Assembly: GCA_947629245.1 (NCBI GenBank) | Contig: CANRDC010000024.1 | Coordinates: forward strand, 1 to 34,027 | Reading direction: 5' to 3' | DNA length: 34,027 nucleotides | Origin: an uncultured Oscillospiraceae bacterium | GTDB lineage: Bacteria > Bacillota > Clostridia > Oscillospirales > Oscillospiraceae | Shown: positions 1 to 7,702 of the stretch, piece after piece | How positions within the stretch are numbered: the stretch's first letter is position 1 | How the letters are laid out: every line of letters starts with the position of its first letter | Made by a program: the position numbers and the translations under genes | The notes under the pieces: generated by a model | Database searches by the model: none | What the model saw: the letters and a program-made list of their open reading frames with translations, nothing else | Told to the model about the DNA's origin: nothing

Positions 1-616
<616 letters not shown>

Positions 617-808
617 TCGTATCTAAACAGCCTTTTCAGGCTGTCTAAACCATTCATCGATCGCTATTACTAGCTCTCAAAGAAATTCATAGAAACCATC
701 GCTGGTTTCTTTTAAAGAACCCTCTTCTGGTGCTTATTTGCATAAGCTTGTTTGCATTGTTTAATTTACAAGGTACACCGTGCGCCCTGCGGGCTCCCCC
801 GCGAGGCG
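617..808 (-). other. 16S rRNA leader with small hairpins
   Basis: This is the transcribed spacer between the rRNA promoter and the mature 16S 5' end. It contains no gene. Three short inverted repeats can be seen: ACAGCC/GGCTGT at 627-644, AGAAACCA/TGGTTTCT at 691-710 and GCTTAT/ATAAGC at 732-747. They could take part in pre-rRNA processing or antitermination, but the 3' partner for an RNase III stem lies outside the window. No tRNA is present in the leader. Confidence 0.6.
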
Positions 809-815
809 CTTTGCT

Positions 816-844
816 AATATACCATCCAAACGGTCGATTGTCAA
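816..844 (-). promoter_or_regulatory. Sigma-A promoter of the rRNA operon
   Basis: On the minus strand a perfect -35 TTGACA (839-844) is followed by exactly 17 bases and a -10 TATATT (816-821). Transcription would start near 809 and run into the 16S gene. The -35 lies just beyond the sleB terminator, so the rRNA operon is insulated from upstream transcription. No second strong promoter was seen between it and the gene. Confidence 0.85.
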
Positions 845-864
845 CACCTTTTTTCGATTTTTTC

Positions 865-901
865 AAAAAATTTTGAAGGCCCCTCCCTTGGAAGAGCCTT
901 C
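865..901 (-). terminator. Rho-independent terminator after sleB
   Basis: Downstream of the sleB stop on the minus strand, arms GAAGGC and GCCTTC (875-880 and 896-901), with further pairing inside, are followed by an A/T run ending in six T (865-870 on the plus strand as A). This is the expected end of the thrS-sleB transcription unit, directly before the rRNA promoter. Confidence 0.7.
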
Positions 902-906
902 ACGCC

Positions 907-1575
907 TTACGCGCAGAATCTGTGATTGCCGATGGTGGTCAAAACCCGCCGGGACAGGATCCATTTGCTGGTCGCGGTGCGGGGATTATAATAGTATATT
1001 GCGCCGCCGGAGGGGTCCGAGCCGTTGATGGCCTCGCGGGCCGCCCTATAGGCGCTGTCCGCCACGGGCTTCCAGAACTGGCCGTCCTGCAGGCACGTGA
1101 ACGCCCCGGACTGATAGATGACGCCGGAGATGGTACTGGGGAACGCGGGGCTCTCCACCCGGTTCAAAACCACCGCCCCCACGGCCACCTGGCCGGAATA
1201 GGGCTCCCCTCTCGCCTCGGCGGAGATGAGCCGGGCCAGCAGGTCTACGTCCCCCGACGTGCTCTGCTGGGTGGTACTGACGTTGATCCCCAGGGCAGCC
1301 AGGGTCTTGGGCCCGCACTTGCCGTCCACGGCAAGGCCGTTTTTCCGCTGGAAATACTTGACCGCCTCCACGGTCTTGGACCCGTATACCCCGTCCACCT
1401 TGCCGGAATAATAGCCCCAGCGGGACAGCTTCTGCTGGATGGTGGTGACGGTGGAGCCGGTGGAGCCCTTCTGATATGTGACCGCGTCGGCGTCCTGGGC
1501 AAGGCATATAAACAGCACGTTCACCGCAAACAATACCGCCAGCGCCGCGCAAAGCTTCTTTCGTGATCTTGACAT
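907..1575 (-). CDS. sleB: Spore cortex-lytic enzyme, SleB type
   Basis: 222 aa. An N-terminal signal peptide (basic start, hydrophobic stretch ~8-26, Ala-rich cleavage region) directs export. Residues ~33-95 form a PG_binding_1 repeat (KGSTGSTVTTIQQKL, then YGSKTVEAVKYFQ). Residues ~109-222 are the Hydrolase_2 catalytic domain shared by SleB and CwlJ, with the conserved LISAEARGE segment that holds the presumed catalytic Glu. The family acts as a lytic transglycosylase on muramic-lactam-containing spore cortex during germination. The length and domain order match SleB. The start codon has a strong GAGGGGG site upstream. No ypeB is adjacent, although it often partners sleB in Bacillus. No clear sigma-G promoter was found in the 64-base gap to thrS. 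The assignment is firm to the family; the role in germination is inferred from it. Confidence 0.9.
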   Translation of the reverse strand: MSRSRKKLCAALAVLFAVNVLFICLAQDADAVTYQKGSTGSTVTTIQQKLSRWGYYSGKVDGVYGSKTVEAVKYFQRKNGLAVDGKCGPKTLAALGINVSTTQQSTSGDVDLLARLISAEARGEPYSGQVAVGAVVLNRVESPAFPSTISGVIYQSGAFTCLQDGQFWKPVADSAYRAAREAINGSDPSGGAIYYYNPRTATSKWILSRRVLTTIGNHRFCA

Positions 1576-1588
1576 CGCAAAACAAACC

Positions 1589-1618
1589 CCCTCGTAAACT
1601 GAAATTAGTCTACGAGGG
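1589..1618 (-). terminator. thrS-sleB hairpin that includes the sleB ribosome binding site
   Basis: In the 64-base gap the arms CCCTCGTA and TACGAGGG (8 bp, extendable through a mismatch) enclose 14 bases. On the minus strand the 3' arm runs into GGGGTTTGTTTTG, so the hairpin resembles a terminator for thrS with a weak T-rich tail. The same 3' arm also supplies the GAGGGGG ribosome binding site of sleB. It may therefore act as a partial terminator, as a translation-blocking hairpin, or both. Confidence 0.5.
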
Positions 1619-1639
1619 AGCCTGTCCGATTATGCCATG

Positions 1640-3427
1640 TCAAAAAAGTGAAGTTTTGGACTTGGAAGCGATCTCTTCCTGCAGCTTCGCCAAAAATTCG
1701 TCAAGAGCCATAGCGCCCTTGTCGGCGTCCCGTGTGCGAACGGCCACAGTGCCGTCGGCGGCCTCCTTGTCCCCCACCACCAGCTTGTAGGGCACCTTCT
1801 CCATCTGAGCCTCGCGAATTTTGAAGCCCAGCTTCTCGTTGCGGGCGTCCACCTCGGTGCGGATGCCCGCAGCCTCCAGCTTCGCGGCCACATCCCTGGC
1901 GTAGTCCATAGCCCGGTCAGTGATGGGCAGCACGCGGACCTGCTCCGGGCTCAGCCACAGGGGCAGCGCCCCGGCGTAAGTCTCGATCAGGTAGGCCAGC
2001 GTCCGCTCGTAGCAGCCCATGGACGTGCGGTGGATGATATAGGGCAGGGCCTTCTCGCCATTCTCGTCGATATAATACATGCCGAACCGCTGGGCCAGCA
2101 GCATATCGATCTGGATGGTGACCAGGGTATCCTCCTTGCCGAACACGTTGTGGTACTGGATGTCCAGCTTAGGGCCGTAGAAGGCGGCCTCGTCAATACC
2201 GATGGTATACTCCACGCCCAGATCATCCAGGATCTGGCCCATGACAGACTGTGCGGTCTGCCACTGCTCGGCGGTGCCCTCGTACTTGTTGTCGGGATTG
2301 GCGGGGTCCCACTGGGAGAAGCGGAAAGTGCACTGGTCCAGCAGGCCCAAGGTATCCAGGCAGTACTTGGCCAGGTCCAGGCAGCCCTTGAACTCCTCCT
2401 CCAGCTGATCGGGCCGCAGGATCAGATGGCCCTCGGAGATGGTAAACTGGCGCACGCGGATGAGCCCGTGCATCTCGCCGGAGTCCTCGTTGCGGAACAG
2501 CGTGGAGGTCTCCCCCAGCCGCATGGGCAGGTCCCGATAGGACCGCTGGCGGTTCAGATAGACCTGGTACTGGAACGGGCAGGTCATGGGCCGCAGGGCG
2601 AAGCACTCCTTCGACTCGTCGTGGGGGTCGCCCAGTACGAACATGCCGTCCAGATAGTGGTCCCAGTGGCCGGATATCTTATAAAGATCGCTCTTGGCCA
2701 TCAGCGGGGTCTTGGTGAGCAGGTACCCGCGCTTTTGCTCCTCATCCTCGATCCAGCGCTGCATGAGTTGGATGACCCGTGCGCCCTTGGGCAGCAGTAC
2801 GGGCAGACCCTGGCCGATCACGTCCACGGTGGTAAAGTACTCCAGCTCCCGGCCCAGCTTGTTGTGGTCACGCTTGAGGGCCTCCTCCTTTTTAGCCAGG
2901 TACTCGTCCAGCTCCGCCTTGGAGGGGAAGCAGGTGCCGTAGATGCGCTGGAGCATCTTCCGGCTGGAATCGCCCCGCCAGTATGCGCCGGTGGCGCTGG
3001 TGAGCTTGATGGCGTTGCCCTTGATCCGGCCGGTGGAGTCCAGGTGCGGCCCGGCGCACAGGTCCGTGAAGTCCCCCTGCTTATAAAAGCTGATGACCGC
3101 ATCCTCGGGCAGGTCGTTGATAAGCTCCACCTTGTAGGGCTCGTTCCGCTCCTGCATGAAGGCGATGGCCTCGGCACGGGGCAGCTCGAACCGCTCCAGC
3201 TTGATCTTCTCCTTGCAGATCTTGCGCATCTCCGCCTCCAGGGCTTCCAGGTCCTCGGGGGTGAAGGGCTTTTCGATGTCGATGTCGTAATAGAACCCGT
3301 CCTCGATGGCCGGACCGATGGCCAGCTTGGCCTCCGGATAGAGGCGCTTTACCGCCTGGGCCAGCACGTGGCTGGTGGTGTGCCGGTACATTTTTCTGTA
3401 TTCGGCGTCGCTGAAATTGTATTCCAT
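1640..3427 (-). CDS. thrS: Threonine--tRNA ligase, form without TGS domain
   Basis: 595 aa; charges tRNA-Thr in the cytoplasm. The start at 3427 is chosen because GGAGGG lies 7 bases upstream and just after the T-box terminator. An in-frame start at 3490 would lie inside the leader. The protein begins directly at the editing domain, with HTTSH (the first metal-binding HxxxH) about 15 residues in, and DLCAGPH as the second editing motif. The class II core has motif 2 (FRNEDSGEMHG) and the zinc Cys in RPMTCPF; an anticodon-binding domain follows. The N-terminal TGS domain of E. coli and B. subtilis ThrRS (about 60 residues) is absent, consistent with 595 rather than ~640 aa. Regulation is by the T-box leader at 3441-3680. 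Confidence 0.97.
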   Translation of the reverse strand: MEYNFSDAEYRKMYRHTTSHVLAQAVKRLYPEAKLAIGPAIEDGFYYDIDIEKPFTPEDLEALEAEMRKICKEKIKLERFELPRAEAIAFMQERNEPYKVELINDLPEDAVISFYKQGDFTDLCAGPHLDSTGRIKGNAIKLTSATGAYWRGDSSRKMLQRIYGTCFPSKAELDEYLAKKEEALKRDHNKLGRELEYFTTVDVIGQGLPVLLPKGARVIQLMQRWIEDEEQKRGYLLTKTPLMAKSDLYKISGHWDHYLDGMFVLGDPHDESKECFALRPMTCPFQYQVYLNRQRSYRDLPMRLGETSTLFRNEDSGEMHGLIRVRQFTISEGHLILRPDQLEEEFKGCLDLAKYCLDTLGLLDQCTFRFSQWDPANPDNKYEGTAEQWQTAQSVMGQILDDLGVEYTIGIDEAAFYGPKLDIQYHNVFGKEDTLVTIQIDMLLAQRFGMYYIDENGEKALPYIIHRTSMGCYERTLAYLIETYAGALPLWLSPEQVRVLPITDRAMDYARDVAAKLEAAGIRTEVDARNEKLGFKIREAQMEKVPYKLVVGDKEAADGTVAVRTRDADKGAMALDEFLAKLQEEIASKSKTSLF

Positions 3428-3440
3428 ATTGTCTCCCTCC

Positions 3441-3680
3441 ATAAAAACAAAACACCCCTGACAAACGTCAGGGGTGCGTAAAATACACACGGTCCCACCC
3501 TAAACTTTCGCTCGAAAACGCTTCACGCGCGTCACACGGCGGGGCTTACTCGTTGCCTTTGGGTCCCGCGGCTCGGGGATGGTCAGCGTCCGGTCCGTGA
3601 ACCGAGAGGGCTTCCAGCCCATGACCCTCTCTCTCTGGGGCACGCATACCGGGGCAATTCCCGTCGTCGCCTTTATCGCC
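3441..3680 (-). promoter_or_regulatory. T-box riboswitch of thrS
   Basis: This is a tRNA-sensing leader. The T-box motif AGGGTGGGACCGTG is at 3488-3501 (minus strand). It is followed by a terminator with a 10-bp stem CACCCCTGAC/GTCAGGGGTG (3453-3476) and a T-rich tail (3441-3452). Upstream, the Stem I region contains an AGAGAGAG stretch and the GGCTGGAAGCC-type bulge and loop. A plausible specifier codon ACC (Thr) is at 3581-3583 in the context CTG-ACC-A. Uncharged tRNA-Thr should favour the antiterminator and allow thrS transcription. The motif, terminator and gene identity agree; the exact specifier codon is inferred. Confidence 0.93.
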
Positions 3681-3684
3681 TTGC

Positions 3685-3713
3685 AATATATCACGGTTGA
3701 AAACCGTTGTCAA
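3685..3713 (-). promoter_or_regulatory. Sigma-A promoter of thrS with palindromic spacer
   Basis: A perfect -35 TTGACA (3708-3713), a 17-base spacer and a -10 TATATT (3685-3690) lie on the minus strand. The spacer is almost wholly an inverted repeat (ACGGTT-GAA-AACCGT, 3693-3707). That could be an operator, or a hairpin ending the upstream GNAT transcript. The -35 is 6 bases past the GNAT stop codon. Confidence 0.85.
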
Positions 3714-3719
3714 GCGGTA

Positions 3720-4208
3720 TTAGTACCGGAAATCATTGTTCCCCACGCGATATACCATACCAGGATCCTCCCCCGCGTATGGCTTTCGTATCTCGATCAG
3801 ATTCAAAACATCGTAGCCCCGCGAGCGCAAAAAAGCGATGACGCCGTCGTTGTTGGGATGGACATAGTTATACACCGTGTCCTGCTCATAGGACCGGGCA
3901 AGCGCCTCCGCCCAGTCAAACAGCGCCGACGCCACATGCCGCCGACGGTACTCCGGGCGCACGTACAGCGCCTCCACCCATACGCAGGAATCGTCGATCC
4001 GGCAGACCGCGTATCCGAGAAATTGCCCCTGCTCCAATGCGGCGAAGATGGGATAGCCCTTTTCCAGATAATACAGCAGTTCCTCCCGCCCCGCCTGCAC
4101 GTCGGGCTGTACCACGACGCCCTTATAAGACCTGAGCGCTACGCGAAAATCAGCGTCCAGCGGTGCGAGAGCATCCACATCATCCGCTCCGATTTTCTTA
4201 ATCTCCAT
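3720..4208 (-). CDS. GNAT family N-acetyltransferase
   Basis: 162 aa from the ATG at 4208. A TTG at 4217 is also in frame but sits on the likely ribosome binding site (AAAGGG). The fold is GNAT: an N-terminal substrate-binding half, then strand 4 with the acetyl-CoA loop VEALYVRPEYRRRHVASALF (a Q/RxxGxG/A-like signature with His for Gly), and a C-terminal NNDGVIAFLRSRGYDVL segment typical of the family. The substrate cannot be told from sequence. It overlaps the end of the preceding GNAT gene by 11 bases, which suggests translational coupling, and ends just before the thrS promoter. Confidence 0.88.
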   Translation of the reverse strand: MEIKKIGADDVDALAPLDADFRVALRSYKGVVVQPDVQAGREELLYYLEKGYPIFAALEQGQFLGYAVCRIDDSCVWVEALYVRPEYRRRHVASALFDWAEALARSYEQDTVYNYVHPNNDGVIAFLRSRGYDVLNLIEIRKPYAGEDPGMVYRVGNNDFRY

Positions 4209-4677
4209 TGTGTTCAATTCCCTTTATATTTATCCATATCCCCACGTCGTGCATCTCGGAATCGGGGACACTGTGGTAAAACCGCTGGGCCTCCTCGTTG
4301 GCCGCCGTCAGAGCGATCAGCGTATCGATACGGCGCTGGCACAAGATCCCCCGCAGCGCCTCCAGCAGCGTTTGCGCCACGCCACGATGACGGCGGCTCT
4401 TGAGCACGCATATCCAGTCCAGATACGCCTTTTTGGAGCCGTCGAAACGGCTGGCGATCAGCGTGGCGTCGATCCGGCCTACCACCGCCGGGCCCTCATA
4501 AGCCAGCAGCGAAACGGACCCGTCAAAGGCGCTGTCGGAAAAGCTGGCCTCCACCGCCCGGACGTAAGGCTCGTCGATCTCCCAGCCCCAGTCGTCCTCC
4601 TCTTCCCGGAGCCGCCGCTCAAATTCCAGCACATCCGGTATTTTGTCCTTCGTATAATCTTTGATCTCGACCGACAT
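4198..4677 (-). CDS. GNAT family N-acetyltransferase
   Basis: 159 aa, ATG at 4677 with GAGGG upstream. The core motif is LDWICVLKSRRHRGVAQTLL (strand 4 and the acetyl-CoA pyrophosphate loop, R-x-x-R-G-V-A). NEEAQRFYHSV follows, matching the usual C-terminal helix and Tyr region. It is only distantly similar to the GNAT gene that follows it, so the pair is not an obvious recent duplication. The acceptor substrate is unknown. It sits between the DUF1624 gene (13 bases away) and the second GNAT gene, and is probably co-transcribed with ychF. Confidence 0.87.
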   Translation of the reverse strand: MSVEIKDYTKDKIPDVLEFERRLREEEDDWGWEIDEPYVRAVEASFSDSAFDGSVSLLAYEGPAVVGRIDATLIASRFDGSKKAYLDWICVLKSRRHRGVAQTLLEALRGILCQRRIDTLIALTAANEEAQRFYHSVPDSEMHDVGIWINIKGIEHNGD

Positions 4678-4690
4678 AGCAGTTTCCCTC

Positions 4691-5389
4691 TCAATGCAGC
4701 GCCCTGTACGCCAGCCAGCAAGCGCCGTACAGCACCGGCTGGTGGAGCATATAGATCCAAAGCGTCCTCCGCCCTGTCCAGGCCAGCCATCCTGGCGCGC
4801 CCACAGTCCGCAGGCGGCTGTCCTCCGGGGCAGCCATGAGTCTTTTCCCGAACCAGCCGCCCAGGAAGAACATGAAGATGTTGGGAAAGAACGGCACCCA
4901 GTCGAAGGACGTGAACCCCCGATACCGCAGCCCCAGCCAGTACAGCCACCGGGGCTCCACCACCGCCCTGTAGCTTACGACGCGCGTGAGCAGATACAGC
5001 GCCGCCCACAGCCAGGGTGCCGGCCTGTCCGGCACACGCTCCGCGTACTTTCCCAGAAAGTGGTACAGGATCATGGCGCAGCCGAGAAACTGCAAAATGC
5101 CGTACCGGATAGGCGCGTCCACCACATAGGACGCCCCCACGACCACGGCCCCCGCCGCCAGGGTGATAAGCCCCCGGCGCAGGTTCGAGTGGGTGAAATG
5201 GGCGCTGACGCCGGAGAGGAAGATGAAGCTCAGGGCGATGAATCGCTGCAGGAGAAACAGCGGCCACCGCTCTGTTATGGCGTAGGGGACCCAGCCGAAC
5301 ATGGTCAGATCGAACACAAAGTGGTAAAAGACCATGAGGACGCAGACAAGCCCCCGCCAGCCGTCCACCCAGCGGATGCGCTCAGACAT
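4691..5389 (-). CDS. DUF1624 / heparan-alpha-glucosaminide N-acetyltransferase-like membrane protein
   Basis: 232 aa, integral membrane. The start RIRWVDGWRGLVCVLMVFYH is the typical first helix of the DUF1624 (HGSNAT/YeiB-like) family, with its conserved D-x-x-R-G and membrane His. About six or seven hydrophobic segments follow, including RFIALSFIFLSGVSAHF and a C-terminal WTGRRTLWIYMLHQPVLYG, where the LHQP motif is characteristic. Related proteins are thought to transfer acyl groups across the membrane to sugars, but the substrate here is unknown. Its start overlaps the ychF stop by 8 bases, indicating translational coupling. Confidence 0.85.
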   Translation of the reverse strand: MSERIRWVDGWRGLVCVLMVFYHFVFDLTMFGWVPYAITERWPLFLLQRFIALSFIFLSGVSAHFTHSNLRRGLITLAAGAVVVGASYVVDAPIRYGILQFLGCAMILYHFLGKYAERVPDRPAPWLWAALYLLTRVVSYRAVVEPRWLYWLGLRYRGFTSFDWVPFFPNIFMFFLGGWFGKRLMAAPEDSRLRTVGAPGWLAWTGRRTLWIYMLHQPVLYGACWLAYRALH

Positions 5390-6479
5390 TGAACAGGAAG
5401 TGGGTCACGTCTCCGTCCTGCATGACGTACTCCTTGCCCTCGGCCCGGAGAAGGCCCTTCTCTCTCGCGGCGGCCTCGCTGCCGCAGGCCCGCAGGTCGT
5501 CGAAGGCGATGATGTTGGCCCGGATGAAGCCCCGCTCAAAGTCGGTGTGTATCTTCCCGGCGGCCTGAGGGGCCTTGGTGCCCCTGGTGATGGTCCAGGC
5601 CCGGCACTCGTCCGGCCCGCAGGTCAGGAAGGATATGAGCCCCAGCAGGTCGTAGGAGCACTTGATGAGCCGCTCCAGCCCCGACTCCCGGATTCCCAGT
5701 TCCTCCATGAACATCTCCCGGTCCGCCGGGTCCTCCAGCTCGGCAATGTCCTGCTCGAACCGGGCGCAGACCGGCAGCACCATGCTGCCCTCGGCGTCGG
5801 CGATGGCCTTCACCTGCTTATAGTACTCGCTCTGCTCCGCCTGGGCGAAGCCATCCTCATCCATGTTGGCGGCATAGATCACGGGCTTGAGGCTGAGAAG
5901 GTCGGACTGGGCCACCATCTCCGCCTCTTCCCCCTCGCAGGGAAAACTCCGGGCGGACTTGCCGCCGTCCAGCCAATCCGCCAGCCGGGCCATCAGGTCC
6001 GCCTCTTTGGCGTATTTCTTATCGCCGGATTTTACGTACTTCTGGGCCTTCTCCAGCCGCCGCTGGACCATCTCCAGGTCCGCCATGATCAGCTCCAGGT
6101 CGATGGTCTCTATGTCCCCTTTGGGGTCGGTGGAGCACTCGTGGCGGATGATGTTGGCGTCGTCAAAGCAGCGCACCACATGGATCAGCGCGTCGGTGCC
6201 CCGGATGTTGCCCAGGAATTTGTTGCCCAGGCCCTCCCCCTTGCTGGCGCCCTTCACGAGCCCGGCGATGTCCACGAACTCGATAGTGGCCGGGGTGAAC
6301 TTCTTGGGGTGGTACATCTCCGCGAGGAAATCCAGCCGCTCGTCCGGCACCGCCACCACGCCCACGTTGGGGTCGATGGTGCAGAAGGGGTAGTTGGCCG
6401 ACTCCGCCCCGGCGTTGGTCAGGGCGTTGAAAAGGGTGCTCTTGCCCACGTTGGGCAAGCCCAGGATACCTAATTTCAT
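5382..6479 (-). CDS. ychF: Redox-regulated ATPase YchF (Obg-like ATPase)
   Basis: 365 aa, full length for the family. The P-loop GLPNVGKSTLFNALT lies at the N-terminus and the DxxG element is VDIAGLVKGASKGEGLGN. The nucleotide-specificity motif is NMDE (ANMDEDG) in place of NKxD, which marks the ATP-preferring YchF/OLA1 group. A coiled-coil insert follows, and the C-terminal TGS domain ends in GDVTHFLFNV as expected. The protein binds ribosomes and is linked to oxidative stress responses. The start has an AGGAAGG site. It heads a group running into DUF1624 and the GNAT genes. Confidence 0.97.
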   Translation of the reverse strand: MKLGILGLPNVGKSTLFNALTNAGAESANYPFCTIDPNVGVVAVPDERLDFLAEMYHPKKFTPATIEFVDIAGLVKGASKGEGLGNKFLGNIRGTDALIHVVRCFDDANIIRHECSTDPKGDIETIDLELIMADLEMVQRRLEKAQKYVKSGDKKYAKEADLMARLADWLDGGKSARSFPCEGEEAEMVAQSDLLSLKPVIYAANMDEDGFAQAEQSEYYKQVKAIADAEGSMVLPVCARFEQDIAELEDPADREMFMEELGIRESGLERLIKCSYDLLGLISFLTCGPDECRAWTITRGTKAPQAAGKIHTDFERGFIRANIIAFDDLRACGSEAAAREKGLLRAEGKEYVMQDGDVTHFLFNV

Positions 6480-6533
6480 ATACCTGTTTCCTTCCTGTTA
6501 TCAAGGGATTTTGCTGCTATGTATGGATAAAAC

Positions 6534-7596
6534 TCACGCGCCGGTCCAAAAGCGTTTCCATGGAACGGCCATTTTACGAAATGCCTTAATGAGCCATTTT
6601 GTACAAAAATAATATACCACTGCGGCCAGCGCCACACAGACAAAGAATCTCGCAGAATATGGCGTTCTGTCCGCATCGAACACACTGCCGTAACGGGACT
6701 GGAACAGCAGAATCACGGGAACATGAATAAGATAAACACAAAAGCTGACGCAGTCAAACGATATTCTCAGCCTCGCCGTCAGCCAGGCAAAAAAATCCTG
6801 CCACGCGCTCTGACCGGAGGCGGTTATCGCCACCACAGGGATCATAAGCAGCAGCGTCATCAACTGATGCCAACGAGTCGCCCCATTATATATCGACAGC
6901 AGTACCAGGCCATAGCCTAGGGATTCTATCAGCGCAAGGGCAATTTTTCTTACGCGGGGATTGTCTTTCACGGTGATCAATTCCGACAGGCGCAGACAGT
7001 AGTACCCAAGACACATCTCGATCCACGTCCGCACCATCCCTGCGGTAAACAGCACATGCCATTTTGAATTTGAAAGATTCTCAAAATGTACCCACACGCC
7101 CAATAGGACAAGAATGGAGACCGGCATAAAAAAGTCCCGGAATTTCTCACCGTAATAATATAGGCATCCCCAAATCACCGTGCCGACGATCAGCATTGTA
7201 CTGACCGTCCAGCTGGCTACATTGATAGGAAACTGGTCACCGTTCAATCCGTTCATCTCGACCATGAGAAGTTCCCAGACGCTTTTGCTCGCTCTTTCAT
7301 ACAACTCTTCTACGGAAGCGACCGGCGACAGCAGAAAATTCTTGATACAAAACGACACAACAAACGCGACGGCGATCCAGGGGAAAACCGCCAAAAACGT
7401 CGTTTTAAATACGCACCGGGCGTTTGCGGTTTATATTCAAAGGAACGGAAGAGATACAACCCGGCGCACAACATGAAGAATTCAACACCGTATACCCCCC
7501 CGGAAAAACTCCGCCTCCAAAGAAGTGATAAAAGACTATCACCAGGCAGAAAACGAACTTCGCCATGTCGATCCCTGCATTGCGCGCCATCATCAT
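6534..7596 (-). pseudogene. Acyltransferase family 3 membrane protein, broken by two frameshifts
   Basis: The gene starts at a triple ATG (7588-7596) with GGAGGA upstream. It encodes the classic acyltransferase-3 beginning (GIDMAKFVFCLVIVFYHFF). The frame is lost at a 7-base G run (7495-7501, C on the plus strand). One extra G would restore a VYGVEFFMLCAGLYLF-like second segment. The frame is lost again at a 5-base T run (7393-7397), where one extra T would join YLKRR to FLAVFPWIAV. The remaining 286 codons to 6534 are intact and carry many membrane helices. Repaired, the protein would be about 354 aa, normal for the family. Base composition is clearly more AT-rich than its neighbours, suggesting acquisition. 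Real decay, phase variation at the G run, or homopolymer errors in the assembly are all possible. Confidence 0.85.
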
Positions 7597-7666
7597 AGAA
7601 ACTATCCTCCGCGTATTTGCTTGGTCTGTTTCATCCCCACGCCGTCGAACGGACAGACACGTGATC

Positions 7667-7692
7667 GCAAGCCGGGACCAGGCCCGGCTTGC
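7667..7692 (-). terminator. Hairpin after ftsH
   Basis: The 10-bp arms GCAAGCCGGG (7667-7676) and CCCGGCTTGC (7683-7692) enclose a 6-base loop, 11 bases beyond the ftsH stop. On the minus strand no T run follows, so this is a weak or factor-assisted terminator at best. The T-rich flank is on the plus-strand side, where no gene ends. The 107 bases between ftsH and the acyltransferase contain no gene. Confidence 0.5.
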
Positions 7693-7702
7693 GTTTGTTT
7701 CC

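Noticed and set aside
922-1566. A 214-codon plus-strand frame opposite sleB
   Set aside because: Antisense shadow; the minus strand has a signal peptide and both SleB domains plus a good ribosome binding site.
3500-3694. A 64-codon minus-strand frame upstream of thrS
   Set aside because: It lies wholly in the T-box leader between promoter and T-box motif; its apparent residues reflect conserved RNA elements, not a protein.
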